A stretch of 64,000 nt of DNA from Novosphingobium sp. ZN18A2 (GTDB lineage Bacteria > Pseudomonadota > Alphaproteobacteria > Sphingomonadales > Sphingomonadaceae). The notes under the pieces are model-generated. The model saw only the letters and a program-made list of their open reading frames with translations, was not told the origin of the DNA and ran no database searches. The stretch is from assembly GCF_036784765.1 (NCBI RefSeq), contig NZ_CP136651.1, positions 2,232,001-2,296,000 of the forward strand, written 5' to 3'. Within the stretch, counting starts at the first letter, position 1; each line of letters begins with the position of its first letter. Positions 1-8,553 of the stretch are shown one piece after another. Both the position numbers and the translations under genes were made by a program.

Positions 1-615
1 ATCGACCGCGACCTGTTCCACCCAGGACACGCCCCGCTGCCCGAACTTGCCGGGCTTCCCGGCCCGGTCATGCTCAACGTCGGGCGCGTGGCGGTGGAAA
101 AGAACTTGACCGCGTTCCTCGATGCGCCGGTGGAAGGGACGAAGGTCGTCGTCGGCGACGGGCCGGACCTTGCCGAACTGCGCGACCGCTATCCGCAGGT
201 GCGCTTTACCGGCGCACTATCCGGGCAAAAGCTGGCGCAGGCCTATTGTTCGGCGGACGTTTTCGTCTTCCCCAGCCGCACCGACACGTTCGGACTTGTG
301 ATGATAGAGGCGCTTGCCTGCGGTGTGCCCGTGGCGGGCTATCCGGTGCCCGGTCCGCTGGACATCGTCGGCGCTTCGGGTCGCGGACCGGACAATGCCC
401 TGCCCGCGGCGGTCGGCGCGCTTGACGAGACGCTTGCAACAGCGATCCGCAAGGCGCTTGCCTGCGATCCGCTCAACTGCGCGATCCATGGCGCCAGCTT
501 CAGCTGGGACCGCGCGACCGACCAGTTCATGGCCGCGCTGGGCGAAGCGTCACGATGCGCAAGCGCGATTGGCGGCGGCGCGGTGGAGTTGGGCGACGAG
601 ATGGAGCCTGCCTGA
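1..615 (+). CDS. Glycosyltransferase family 4 (GT-B), 3' part only
   Basis: The reading frame is open from the first base of the window, so the gene begins upstream and only its C-terminal half (about 204 residues) is visible. What remains is the nucleotide-sugar-binding Rossmann half of a GT-B glycosyltransferase: NVGRVAVEKN, then VVVGDGPDL, then FVFPSRTDTFGLVMIEALAC followed by GVPV. The last stretch matches the donor-phosphate-binding region of family GT4, with Asp in place of the first Glu of the EX7E motif. Similar proteins transfer mannose or glucuronate to lipids or polysaccharides in the cytoplasmic leaflet. Donor and acceptor cannot be told from this fragment. A strong hairpin follows the stop codon and separates the gene from the convergent bamD. 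Confidence 0.85.
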   Translation: MDRDLFHPGHAPLPELAGLPGPVMLNVGRVAVEKNLTAFLDAPVEGTKVVVGDGPDLAELRDRYPQVRFTGALSGQKLAQAYCSADVFVFPSRTDTFGLVMIEALACGVPVAGYPVPGPLDIVGASGRGPDNALPAAVGALDETLATAIRKALACDPLNCAIHGASFSWDRATDQFMAALGEASRCASAIGGGAVELGDEMEPA

Positions 616-646
616 CCCCGACACCAACCGATCCCCCCGACTGAAA

Positions 647-676
647 GGCCCGCGGTGCCATCCGGCAGCGCGGGCC
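647..676. terminator. Hairpin between convergent genes (bidirectional terminator candidate)
   Basis: GGCCCGCG at 647-654 pairs perfectly with CGCGGGCC at 669-676, and TGCC/GGCA pair inside around the loop ATCC. The A-run before it and ATTTGTTGTT after it suit termination from both sides. It lies in the 110-bp gap between the glycosyltransferase and bamD. Confidence 0.6.
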
Positions 677-725
677 ATTTGTTGTTCGGTCGCCAAGCGA
701 TACGGCCCGCAACAGGGCCAGCGTA

Positions 726-1535
726 TCAGCTTGCCTTTGTATCGGGGGCGTACTTGTTCATCAGGCGATAGGCCTTCTGGTACCACTTGCTGCCCGGATA
801 GTTCGAGCCCAGCACCGCAGCGTTCTTTTCCGCTTCCACCGGAATGCCCAGCGCAAGGTTGGTTTCGACCAGGCGGAACAAGGCTTCGGGCGTGTGGCTG
901 GTGGTCTGGTAGTTCTGGATCACGTTGCGGAAGCGCAGCTGCGCGGCAAGCCACTTGCCGCTGCGTTCATAGAACCGGCCGATCTCCATCTCCTTGCCCG
1001 CAAGGTGATCGTTCACAAGGTCCAGCTTCAGCTTGGCGTCCGCCGCATACTCGGTTTCGGGGAAGCGGCGCATCACTTCCGTCAGCGCGGTTTTCGCCTG
1101 CTCGGTAATCTTCTGGTCGCGCGTGACGTCGCTGATCTGCTCGTAATAGCACAGCGCGATCAGGTAATAGGCGTAGGGCGCGTCCTTGTTGCCCGGGTGG
1201 ATCGACAGGAAGCGCTGCGATGCCTGGATCGACTTGGTGTAATCGCGCGCGACATAATAGCTGAACGCGCTCATCAATTCGGCGCGGCGCGCCCACGGCG
1301 AATAGGGATGCTGGCGCTCGACCTCGTCGAACAGCGCGCCCGCCACCTTGGGCTGGTTGCGGTCAAGCCGGTCCTTCGCCGCCATGTAGAGCGTATCGAC
1401 ATCGCGCGCGACATAAGAGGTATCGCGCTTGCCGCGCCCGCCGGCAGCGCACCCTGCGGTCAGCGCGGTGGCGGCGGTGGCGACAGCCAGGGCGGCGAGG
1501 CGCAGCGGGCTGCGGCCATGAGCGTTGATCGACAT
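726..1535 (-). CDS. bamD: Outer membrane protein assembly factor BamD (lipoprotein)
   Basis: BamD is the essential lipoprotein of the BAM complex that inserts beta-barrel proteins into the outer membrane. The chosen ATG at 1535 gives a 269-residue protein with a lipoprotein signal sequence ending in the lipobox LTAGC. An ATG further upstream would add a hydrophilic extension ahead of the signal peptide and is unlikely. The mature part has TPR-like helical repeats, for example RRAELMSAFSYYVARDYTKS and YAYYLIALCYYEQI, the family signature. The length is normal. The Rrf2 regulator lies 52 bp upstream on the same strand. The gene ends in a convergent intergenic region that holds a hairpin terminator. 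Confidence 0.93.
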   Translation of the reverse strand: MSINAHGRSPLRLAALAVATAATALTAGCAAGGRGKRDTSYVARDVDTLYMAAKDRLDRNQPKVAGALFDEVERQHPYSPWARRAELMSAFSYYVARDYTKSIQASQRFLSIHPGNKDAPYAYYLIALCYYEQISDVTRDQKITEQAKTALTEVMRRFPETEYAADAKLKLDLVNDHLAGKEMEIGRFYERSGKWLAAQLRFRNVIQNYQTTSHTPEALFRLVETNLALGIPVEAEKNAAVLGSNYPGSKWYQKAYRLMNKYAPDTKAS

Positions 1536-1587
1536 GGGACGCCCTATAGCCAGCGTACCCCTGAACGCCAAGTGAAGTTGCGCGCCT

Positions 1588-2034
1588 TCACGCGTGCTCA
1601 TCCACACCCGTCCCGATCGTGGCGGTCGGGATGGGGTCGGCAAGCGTCACCTGGTCCAGCATCGCTGCCATTTCATCACGCAGCCGAAGCATCAGCACGC
1701 GCAGGCGGCATTCCGATTCGGGCAGGCAGTTTTCGCAATGTTCGTGCGCGTTGCGGCTGGCGCAGGGCACCAGCGCAAGGCTGCCGCGCGTGATACGGAT
1801 GATATCGCCATAACGGATATCGACCGGAGGCAGCGCAAGTTCATACCCGCCGTCGCGCCCGCGATGCGAAGCCACGATGCCGTCGCGCGCCAGTTCGGCC
1901 AGGATAACGGTCAGGAACTTGCGCGGAATGTTCTGCGCCCTGGCTATCGCGTCAAGCCGCACAGGCCCCTGGCCGAAGGCATCGGCAAGGTGCTGGAGCG
2001 CACGAATGGTGTATCGTGTCCTTTGCGAAAGCAT
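1588..2034 (-). CDS. Rrf2-family transcriptional regulator with a Cys cluster
   Basis: A 148-residue winged-helix protein of the Rrf2 family (IscR, NsrR, RirA relatives). The N-terminus MLSQRTRYTIRALQHLA and the DNA-recognition region NIPRKFLTVILAELARDGI are typical. Four cysteines at residues 91, 100, 103 and 109 (C-x8-C-x2-C-x5-C) lie where IscR and NsrR bind an iron-sulfur cluster, so an Fe-S-sensing role in iron, redox or NO response is likely. The spacing is not exactly that of IscR or NsrR, so I do not assign either name. It lies 50 bp downstream of the benzoylformate decarboxylase gene and upstream of bamD on the same strand. Nothing in the sequence identifies its targets. Confidence 0.85.
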   Translation of the reverse strand: MLSQRTRYTIRALQHLADAFGQGPVRLDAIARAQNIPRKFLTVILAELARDGIVASHRGRDGGYELALPPVDIRYGDIIRITRGSLALVPCASRNAHEHCENCLPESECRLRVLMLRLRDEMAAMLDQVTLADPIPTATIGTGVDEHA

Positions 2035-2084
2035 CGGTTCCCCAACGCGCGGGCAGAGAAAAAGTCAATCGCAGGGGTAGATAT

Positions 2085-3641
2085 TTATCCGTCGACGATG
2101 ACTTCCACAAGACTCGGACCGTGGGACGCGAAATTTTTCGACAGGGCGGCATCGAGGTCGGCCGACTTTTCAACCCGCGTGGCGGGCACGCCCTGCCCCT
2201 GCGCAAGCGCCACGAAATCGAGGTGCGGCAGCGCGGTGCCGACAAGTTGCTGCATCCCGAACACCCGGCCGAAGCTGTGCAATGCCTCGTACCGGCCGTT
2301 GTTGACGATCACGAACGTCACCGGCAGCTTCCATTGCGCGGCGGCGTGAAGCCCCTGGATCGCGTACATCGCCGAACCATCGCCCAACAGCGCAATCACC
2401 CGCTCTCCCGGACGGCCCAGCGCAACGCCCACCGCCGCCGGAAGCCCGTGGCCCAGCCCGCCACTGGCCGTGGTATAGAACCCGTCCCGCATGACGATGG
2501 GTAGCCGGTCATGCAGCACACCACGGCTTGACGGCGCTTCTTCGACAAGGATCGCGCCTTCGGGGCGCAGGCGGGCAATCTGCTGAAGCAGGTAGGCATC
2601 CGAAAGAACCGATCCGTCCAGCGGGCCGGGCCGCGTCAGGGGCGCGGGCGCGGCCCGCTGCGGCGCATCTGCGCGAAGCAGCGTTCCGATTGCCAGCCGG
2701 GTGTCCGCAACGATGCCTATTCCCGCCGGATTCCATGCAACGTGCGCGGGATTGTCCGCGATCTGGACCAGCCTCGTGCCCTCCGGCACGTGCGGCCCGA
2801 ATGCTTCCACGTGGTAAAGCGACATCGGCCCGCCCAGCACCAGCACAAGGTCGTGCCCGGCAAGGTCGGCCACGATCGGTTCGCGCCCCGCCGTAAGGAA
2901 TCCGGCGAACAACGGGTGATCCTCAGGAAAGCTGCACCGCGCGGACATCGGCGCAACCATGACCGGCGCATCGTGCTTTTCCGCCAGCGCGATAACCGCG
3001 TCCCATGCGTCGTCGCGCGCGACGCCCGCGCCGACCACGATCAGCGGGCTGCGCGCGCTGGAAAGCATCGCCGCCGCCTCGTCCAGAAGAGCGGGATCGC
3101 CCGGATTGCGCGCGCTGACCTTGCGCGCGGCAAGCGGCTCGCATTCGCGGTCCCAGTCGTCGACAGGAATGGAAACGAACGTCGGCCCGCAAGGCGGCTG
3201 CATCGCCACGTACCATGCCCGCGCGATGGCGGCGGGCACGTCTTCGGCGCGCGCGGGTTCCGCCGCCCATTTTACGTAAGGCTGCGGGAATTCAGTCGGC
3301 CGCTCGGCAAAAAGGAACGGCTCGAACGGCAGGATGGACCGCGCCTGTTGTCCTGCCGTCACCACCAGAGGCGTCTGGTTCTTGTAAGCGGTGAACAGGT
3401 TGCCAAGCGAATGGCCCACGCCCGCCGCCGAATGCAGATTGACCAGCGCCGCGCTGCGCGTCGCCTGCGCGAAACCGTCCGCCATGCCCATCACGATCGA
3501 TTCCTGAAGCCCCAGCACATAGCGGAAATCGTCGGGAAAATCGCGGAACATGGGCAGTTCGGTGGAACCGGGATTGCCGAACACCGTCGTCATGCCAAGT
3601 TCGCGCAAAAGGGAAATCGTCGCGTCGCGCACGGTGGTCAT
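2085..3641 (-). CDS. mdlC: Benzoylformate decarboxylase (ThDP-dependent)
   Basis: It decarboxylates benzoylformate to benzaldehyde in the mandelate/phenylglyoxylate pathway. The ThDP motif is intact (GDGSAMYAIQGL, ending at the NN of VIVNNG). Counted from the ATG at 3641, Ser26 (GNPGST), Glu47 (LQES) and His70 (NLHSAAG) fall at exactly the numbers of the catalytic residues in Pseudomonas putida benzoylformate decarboxylase, and His277 (SLYHVEA) matches its His281. This supports the start at 3641, which has AAGGAG 10 bases upstream. The in-frame ATG at 3650 sits one base from that ribosome-binding site. The product is 518 residues. It is divergent from the PanE-like reductase. Substrates could be related 2-oxo acids rather than benzoylformate itself. 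Confidence 0.9.
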   Translation of the reverse strand: MTTVRDATISLLRELGMTTVFGNPGSTELPMFRDFPDDFRYVLGLQESIVMGMADGFAQATRSAALVNLHSAAGVGHSLGNLFTAYKNQTPLVVTAGQQARSILPFEPFLFAERPTEFPQPYVKWAAEPARAEDVPAAIARAWYVAMQPPCGPTFVSIPVDDWDRECEPLAARKVSARNPGDPALLDEAAAMLSSARSPLIVVGAGVARDDAWDAVIALAEKHDAPVMVAPMSARCSFPEDHPLFAGFLTAGREPIVADLAGHDLVLVLGGPMSLYHVEAFGPHVPEGTRLVQIADNPAHVAWNPAGIGIVADTRLAIGTLLRADAPQRAAPAPLTRPGPLDGSVLSDAYLLQQIARLRPEGAILVEEAPSSRGVLHDRLPIVMRDGFYTTASGGLGHGLPAAVGVALGRPGERVIALLGDGSAMYAIQGLHAAAQWKLPVTFVIVNNGRYEALHSFGRVFGMQQLVGTALPHLDFVALAQGQGVPATRVEKSADLDAALSKNFASHGPSLVEVIVDG

Positions 3642-3789
3642 CTGGGGCATGCTCCTTGTCCGGGTTAGCCGCCTTTGCCGGAAGGATGCCCCTCTGCGCA
3701 ATCCCGCACAGCCCTCGCCCGCCGCATTGCGGCAAGGCGATTCACATACTATCCGCTGCGTGAAACCGGACCGAAGGACAGCGCCGCGC

Positions 3790-4701
3790 ATGAAACACGT
3801 AACGATCGTTGGCGCCGGCGCCATGGGTTGCCTGTTCGGCGCAAGGCTTGCCGAATCGGGCGCGGACGTCACGTTGGTGGATATCGATCCGGCGCGGATT
3901 GCCTTGCTGAAACAGCACGGCGTGGTGCTTGCGGACGATGCCGGGTCGCGCCGCGTCGCGCTGGGGGCGGCGCTGGCGGAAGAAGCGGGGCCGGCGGACC
4001 TGGTGCTGTTCTTCACCAAGGGAATGCACACCGAAAACGCCGCGCGGTCGGTTTCGCACCTGGCAGAAGCGGGCGCTCTCGCGCTCACCTTGCAGAACGG
4101 GCTGGGCAATGCCGAAGCAATCGCGCAGGTTTTCGCGCCCGAACGCGTATTGATGGGCGTAACCGACGTGCCCGGTGATCTTGAACTGCCCAACCGCGTT
4201 TCCAGTCACGGCAGCGGCAAAGTGGTGATCGGCGGGCTTGTGCCCGGTGCGCAGGGCCACGCCGAACCCGTAGGCGCGCTGCTGGACAAGGGCGGCTGGC
4301 AGGTCGTGGTCGATCCGCACGTACAAGTGGCCGTATGGGAAAAAGCCGGCTTCAACGCCGCGTTGAACGCCATATCGACCATCCTGCGTGTGCCAGTGGG
4401 CGGCATGGACAATGCCCCGTGCCGCCGCGTGGCGAGCGCGGTGCTCGACGAAGTATGTGCAGCGGCCAAAGCACGCGGGCTGGAGTTGGATCGGGCAAGG
4501 CTGGATTCGCGCGTCGACTTCGGGCTTGCCAACCACAAGGCGCACAAGCCCTCCATGCTGCAGGACCGGCTGGCGGGCCGCCCGACAGAGATCGAAACGA
4601 TCAACGGTGCGGTTGCAAGGCTGGCGGCCGAGGCTGGCGTGGCAACTCCGGTAACACAGGCGCTGGCAGACCTGGTGCGCGCCGGCGAACTGCCGGAGTA
4701 A
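3790..4701 (+). CDS. 2-dehydropantoate 2-reductase family protein (PanE/ApbA)
   Basis: A 303-residue NADP-dependent ketopantoate reductase-like enzyme. The N-terminal Rossmann motif is clear (TIVGAGAMGCLFGARLAESG), followed by LTLQNGLGN, and the C-terminal helical domain has the KAGFNAALNAISTIL region with the conserved Lys and Asn of the family. Ketopantoate reductase makes pantoate for coenzyme A. The window also holds panB (27346), but 23 kb away. Paralogues of this family are common in catabolic regions, and this one is divergent from benzoylformate decarboxylase, so it may reduce another 2-oxo acid. I therefore leave the symbol empty. The start is the ATG directly before the Rossmann strand. 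Confidence 0.85.
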   Translation: MKHVTIVGAGAMGCLFGARLAESGADVTLVDIDPARIALLKQHGVVLADDAGSRRVALGAALAEEAGPADLVLFFTKGMHTENAARSVSHLAEAGALALTLQNGLGNAEAIAQVFAPERVLMGVTDVPGDLELPNRVSSHGSGKVVIGGLVPGAQGHAEPVGALLDKGGWQVVVDPHVQVAVWEKAGFNAALNAISTILRVPVGGMDNAPCRRVASAVLDEVCAAAKARGLELDRARLDSRVDFGLANHKAHKPSMLQDRLAGRPTEIETINGAVARLAAEAGVATPVTQALADLVRAGELPE

Positions 4702-4744
4702 CCTGCAAGCCTTCGCCTCGCCGCAAGGGCGAACGACGGGAATC

Positions 4745-4766
4745 GAGCCGCGGTCCCGTGCGGCTC
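4745..4766. terminator. Hairpin between convergent genes
   Basis: GAGCCGC at 4745-4751 pairs with GCGGCTC at 4760-4766 around an 8-base loop. It covers the start of the FAD monooxygenase stop codon. There is no good T-run, so it is only a weak terminator candidate. Confidence 0.35.
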
Positions 4767-5952
4767 AACCGGCTCCCGTCGGGTAATCGGGCAGGTCGAT
4801 CCGGTCCGTCAGCGTGCGGCCGAATGCGGCCTTGGCGATCCAACCCACGTTCATCAACCGGCCTACGGCGGCGCGGAACCGGATGCCGAACGGCGTTTCG
4901 GGAACGAACGCGCGCCCGATCGGCAGGGCCGCGTCCTGCTTCGCCTTCATGAAACCGGCAAGGCGGGCGTGATATGCGGAAAGCGCCGCCTCCACGGTTT
5001 CCGCCCGCCGCAACTCACCCGCCAGCACATAGGCGCCGATCATCGCCAGCGCCGCGCCCTGCCCCGCAAGGAAAGACGGTCCGAACGCCGCGTCTCCCAA
5101 CAGCGCGACGCGGCCCTTGTGCCAGCGATCCATGCGGATCTGCGCGATCCTGTCGAGATAGAGATCGCGCGCGCCATCAAGCGCCGCCAGCATTTCGGCC
5201 GCTTCCCATGCCATCCCGGCAAAACGGCGGCGCAGCAGCGCGCGCTGGCCCGCTTCTTCGTGCGGGATCGGTTCCCCTTCCGCGTCGCGCCACAGGAACA
5301 ACGCAAGGCTGGTCCCGTCGCGCAAGGTAAAGCGCGCGGCGGTGCGGCCCGGTTCGCCATAGGCCAGGTAGGCGTCCTCGTCGCGGTGCGGATAGTCGGG
5401 CATGATCCACGCCGCGAACTGGTATCCCAGATAGCGTTCGAATGCCTCGCGCGGGCCGAATGCAAGGTCTCGCGTTCGCGAATGCAGCCCCTCGCAGCCG
5501 ACCACCAGATCGAAACGCCGCGATGGCGCGTGCTCGAATGTCACGTCCACACCTTGCGCGTCCTGCCGGATCGCGGCGATGCTGTCTGCGAACTGCATCC
5601 GCGCGCGGTCCTTCACCACGTCCACCAGCGCCAGCGAAAGTTCGCCGCGCGGAAGGCTGATAAAGCGTCCGTCCGTTACCGAAAGGAAGGCCTTGCCTCT
5701 GACCCCGCTCTGGCGCTGTCCATCCGCATCGACAAGCCGCAGTTCGTCCAGCCGGTATCCCGCGTCGAGCAGGCGCGGCAGGATGCCCATGCGTTCGGCA
5801 ATATCGTATCCCTGTCCCCAGAAATCGACGATATAGCCGCCAGTGCGCGGCGATGCGGCACGCTCGACGATCGTGACCCGGTGCCCGTTTTCCAGCAGCC
5901 ACCAGGCGAGACAGGGGCCGGCCACCCCCGCGCCGCTGATCAATACGTCCAT
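4765..5952 (-). CDS. FAD-dependent monooxygenase (PHBH-fold, class A)
   Basis: A 395-residue flavoprotein of the p-hydroxybenzoate hydroxylase fold. Dinucleotide-binding motif ISGAGVAGPCLAWWLLENGH at residues 5-24, DG-like motif DLVVGCEGLHSRTRDL with Glu replacing the usual Asp, and GD motif VALLGDAAFGPSFLAGQGAA. Such enzymes hydroxylate aromatic or polyketide-like substrates using NAD(P)H and oxygen. The sequence does not define the substrate. It is divergent from trpG and ends convergently with the PanE-like gene. It sits directly upstream of trpG, where I would have looked for trpE, which is not in the window. Confidence 0.85.
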   Translation of the reverse strand: MDVLISGAGVAGPCLAWWLLENGHRVTIVERAASPRTGGYIVDFWGQGYDIAERMGILPRLLDAGYRLDELRLVDADGQRQSGVRGKAFLSVTDGRFISLPRGELSLALVDVVKDRARMQFADSIAAIRQDAQGVDVTFEHAPSRRFDLVVGCEGLHSRTRDLAFGPREAFERYLGYQFAAWIMPDYPHRDEDAYLAYGEPGRTAARFTLRDGTSLALFLWRDAEGEPIPHEEAGQRALLRRRFAGMAWEAAEMLAALDGARDLYLDRIAQIRMDRWHKGRVALLGDAAFGPSFLAGQGAALAMIGAYVLAGELRRAETVEAALSAYHARLAGFMKAKQDAALPIGRAFVPETPFGIRFRAAVGRLMNVGWIAKAAFGRTLTDRIDLPDYPTGAG

Positions 5953-6053
5953 AACGCCCGTTTTACGCCGCTATCGCGCCCGCGCAAACAATCGCCCGCC
6001 CCGCGATTGGGCGATTGCCAAGCCCCGCGCCGCCCCGTAAGCGGCAAGGCGCC

Positions 6054-6638
6054 ATGATCCTTGTCATCGACAACTACGATAGCTTCACCTGGAACCTCGT
6101 CCATTACCTGATGGAAATGGGCGCGGAAACAGAGGTTGTGCGCAACGACGCGATGAGCGCGGCGCAGGCGATCTCTTCGGGCGCGAAGGGGTTCCTCATC
6201 TCGCCCGGCCCCTGCACGCCCAACGAAGCGGGGATCAGCCTCGACCTTGTCGCCGCTTGCGCGGATGCGGAAATTCCGCTGCTGGGCGTTTGCCTTGGGC
6301 ATCAGTCGATCGGCCAGCACTTTGGCGGCCGCGTGGTGCGCGGCGGGCTGATGCACGGCAAGGTCTCTCCCGTAGAGCATGACGGGACGGGCGTGTTCGC
6401 AGGCTTGCCCTCACCCTTCATCGCCACGCGCTATCACTCGCTGGTGGTGGAAGACGCGCCCGAATGCCTGATCGTCAACGCAACCAGCGACGATGCGCAC
6501 GTCATGGGTTTCCGTCATGAAAGTCTGCCGATCCACGGGGTTCAATTCCACCCCGAATCCATCGCCACCGAACACGGCCACGAACTGATCGGCAACTTTT
6601 TGGGGATTTGCGGGATCGAGGCGAAAATCCCGGCATGA
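6054..6638 (+). CDS. trpG: Anthranilate synthase component II (glutamine amidotransferase)
   Basis: The 194-residue amidotransferase subunit supplies ammonia from glutamine to TrpE for anthranilate synthesis. The N-terminus MILVIDNYDSFTWNLVHYL, the nucleophile motif GVCLGHQSIGQ and the His/Glu pair in GVQFHPESIATEHG make a complete class I triad. The start is the ATG that opens the canonical N-terminus. Its last bases overlap trpD by 4 (ATGA), so the two are translationally coupled. TrpG proteins sometimes also serve PabB in folate synthesis. No trpE or pabB is visible here. Confidence 0.95.
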   Translation: MILVIDNYDSFTWNLVHYLMEMGAETEVVRNDAMSAAQAISSGAKGFLISPGPCTPNEAGISLDLVAACADAEIPLLGVCLGHQSIGQHFGGRVVRGGLMHGKVSPVEHDGTGVFAGLPSPFIATRYHSLVVEDAPECLIVNATSDDAHVMGFRHESLPIHGVQFHPESIATEHGHELIGNFLGICGIEAKIPA

Positions 6639-7630
6639 ACGTGCTCCCACCCGTCGATACGCCGCTGTCCGAAGCGGAGGCCGAAGCCGCGTTCGGCGCC
6701 ATGCTGGACGGTGCGATTGCCGACGATGCGGATATTGCCGCATTTCTTGTCGCGCTGTCGGACCGGGGCGAAACGGCCGGGGAAATCGCCGGCGCAGCGC
6801 GGGCGATGCGCGCGCGGATGGTACCGGTCCGGGCGCCCGAAGGCGCGATTGACGTGTGCGGCACGGGCGGAGACGGGCATCACACGCTGAACGTTTCCAC
6901 CGCCGTATCGCTGGTGGTCGCCGCGTGCGAAGTGCCGGTCGCCAAGCACGGCAACCGCGCCGCCAGTTCAAAGGCAGGCGCGGCCGATACGCTGGAAGCG
7001 CTGGGCCTCAACCTCGACCGTGCGGCCGAAACCGCCGAACAGACGCTGCACGATCTTGGCATCTGCTTCCTGTTCGCGGCAAAGCATCATCCCGCGATGG
7101 GTCGCATCATGCCGATCAGGAAAGCGCTGGGCCGCCGCACGATCTTCAACCTGATGGGACCGCTGGCAAACCCTGCGGGCGTGACCCGGCAACTGGTGGG
7201 CATCGCGCGGCCCGCCTATGTCCCGATCTATGCAGAAGCGCTGCACCGGTTGGGGAGCGAACGCAGCTTCGTCGTCTCGGGCGACGAAGGGCTTGACGAG
7301 CTGAGCCTTGCCGGCGGCAACGAACTGGCGATCGTCACGCGCGAAGGCGTGCAGATGGGCCGCGTTGCGCCGTCCGACGCGGGGCTGCCGGGTGCCGCGG
7401 TATCGGCGATCCGCGGCGGAGACGCGGCATTCAACGCAAACGCGCTGCGCGGGTTGCTGATGGGGGAGCCCGGCCCCTATCGCGACGCGGTGCTGTTCAA
7501 CGCCGCCGCCGCGCTACAAGTGGCAGGCGCCGCAGCCCACTGGCACGAAGGCGTGGAAGAAGCCGCCGAAGCGATCGACAAGGGCCTGGCCAAGGCGCTG
7601 CTCGATTGCTGGATCGCGATGCTCAGCTAA
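6635..7630 (+). CDS. trpD: Anthranilate phosphoribosyltransferase
   Basis: Transfers phosphoribose from PRPP to anthranilate, the second committed step to tryptophan. It has 331 residues with the PRPP/anthranilate motif [17 protein letters not shown], the [15 protein letters not shown] region and [12 protein letters not shown], all characteristic. The start ATG overlaps the trpG stop by 4 bases, and an earlier in-frame start would lie inside trpG. The stop codon lies in the loop of a hairpin that may end or attenuate the transcript before trpC. Confidence 0.96.
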   Translation: MNVLPPVDTPLSEAEAEAAFGAMLDGAIADDADIAAFLVALSDRGETAGEIAGAARAMRARMVPVRAPEGAIDVCGTGGDGHHTLNVSTAVSLVVAACEVPVAKHGNRAASSKAGAADTLEALGLNLDRAAETAEQTLHDLGICFLFAAKHHPAMGRIMPIRKALGRRTIFNLMGPLANPAGVTRQLVGIARPAYVPIYAEALHRLGSERSFVVSGDEGLDELSLAGGNELAIVTREGVQMGRVAPSDAGLPGAAVSAIRGGDAAFNANALRGLLMGEPGPYRDAVLFNAAAALQVAGAAAHWHEGVEEAAEAIDKGLAKALLDCWIAMLS

Positions 7631-7638
7631 AGCATCGC
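7616..7638 (+). terminator. Hairpin carrying the trpD stop codon in its loop
   Basis: GCGATGCT at 7616-7623 pairs perfectly with AGCATCGC at 7631-7638. The 7-base loop contains the trpD stop TAA, and TTCTTATTC follows. It could be a weak intrinsic terminator or attenuator between trpGD and trpC. Confidence 0.5.
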
Positions 7639-7758
7639 TTCTTATTCAACTTCAAGCCGCGATGCCGTAGAGACATTTCCGTTCGGTTAGAGCGGCGTTC
7701 AGCAACGAATGCACAACCTGTCTCGACTTTGCTCGACACGAACGGCAGAGAGGCCGCG

Positions 7759-8547
7759 ATGACCGACAAGCTGACAGAAATCTGCGCAACCAAGCGCGAG
7801 GAAGTGGCCGCGCGCAAGGCGTTGGCAACGGTGGCGGACCTCGACAGCCGGGCCGCGGCGCAGTCCGCCCCGCGCGGGTTCGAGGCGGCGCTGCGCTCGA
7901 AAGCCGCAACAGGCTTCGCGCTGATCGCGGAAATCAAGAAAGCTTCGCCGTCCAAGGGATTGATCCGGCCAGATTTTCGTCCGGCTGAACACGCCGCAGC
8001 CTATGAAGCGGGCGGTGCCGCCTGCCTTTCGGTGCTGACCGACGCGCCCTATTTCCAGGGGCACGAGGACTTCCTGCAGGATGCCCGCGCGGCCTGCGCG
8101 CTGCCGGTTCTGCGCAAGGACTTCATGGTCGATCCCTGGCAGGTCGCGGAAGCGCGCGCGATCGGCGCGGATGCGATCCTGATCATCGTCGCCGCGCTGG
8201 ACGACGCGGTGATGGCCGAAATCGAAGCTGCCGCGCGCGAACGCGGCATGGACGTTCTGGTGGAAGTTCATAACGAGGGGGAAATGGAGCGCGCGGCGCG
8301 GCTCAAATCCCGGCTCATCGGCGTCAACAATCGCGACCTGAAACGCTTCGTGACCGATATCGCCATTACCGAACGGCTCGCCCCGCTTGCGCCGGAAGGC
8401 ACACTGCTGGTCAGCGAAAGCGGCATAAACGCCCATGCGGACCTTGAACGCCTTGCCAGATGCGGCGCGCGCACGTTCCTGGTGGGCGAAAGCCTGATGC
8501 GGCAGGACGACGTGGCGGCCGCGACCAGGGCGCTGATCGAAGGCTAG
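7759..8547 (+). CDS. trpC: Indole-3-glycerol phosphate synthase
   Basis: Converts CdRP to indole-3-glycerol phosphate in tryptophan synthesis. It is a 262-residue TIM barrel with [18 protein letters not shown] (catalytic Lys), [29 protein letters not shown] and LLVSESGI, the standard loops of TrpC. It starts 128 bp after trpD, an unusually large gap compared with the 4-base overlap of trpG and trpD. That gap begins with a hairpin. In frame, the ATG before [15 protein letters not shown] fits the family N-terminus. The next gene starts 6 bp after its stop. Confidence 0.96.
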   Translation: MTDKLTEICATKREEVAARKALATVADLDSRAAAQSAPRGFEAALRSKAATGFALIAEIKKASPSKGLIRPDFRPAEHAAAYEAGGAACLSVLTDAPYFQGHEDFLQDARAACALPVLRKDFMVDPWQVAEARAIGADAILIIVAALDDAVMAEIEAAARERGMDVLVEVHNEGEMERAARLKSRLIGVNNRDLKRFVTDIAITERLAPLAPEGTLLVSESGINAHADLERLARCGARTFLVGESLMRQDDVAAATRALIEG

Positions 8548-8553
8548 GCCGCG

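Noticed and set aside
3800..3811. A TAACGATCGTT-like sequence similar to the palindrome at 56804-56815
   Set aside because: It is part of the codons for VTIVGAG at the start of the PanE-like protein, and its last base breaks the symmetry. It is explained by coding.
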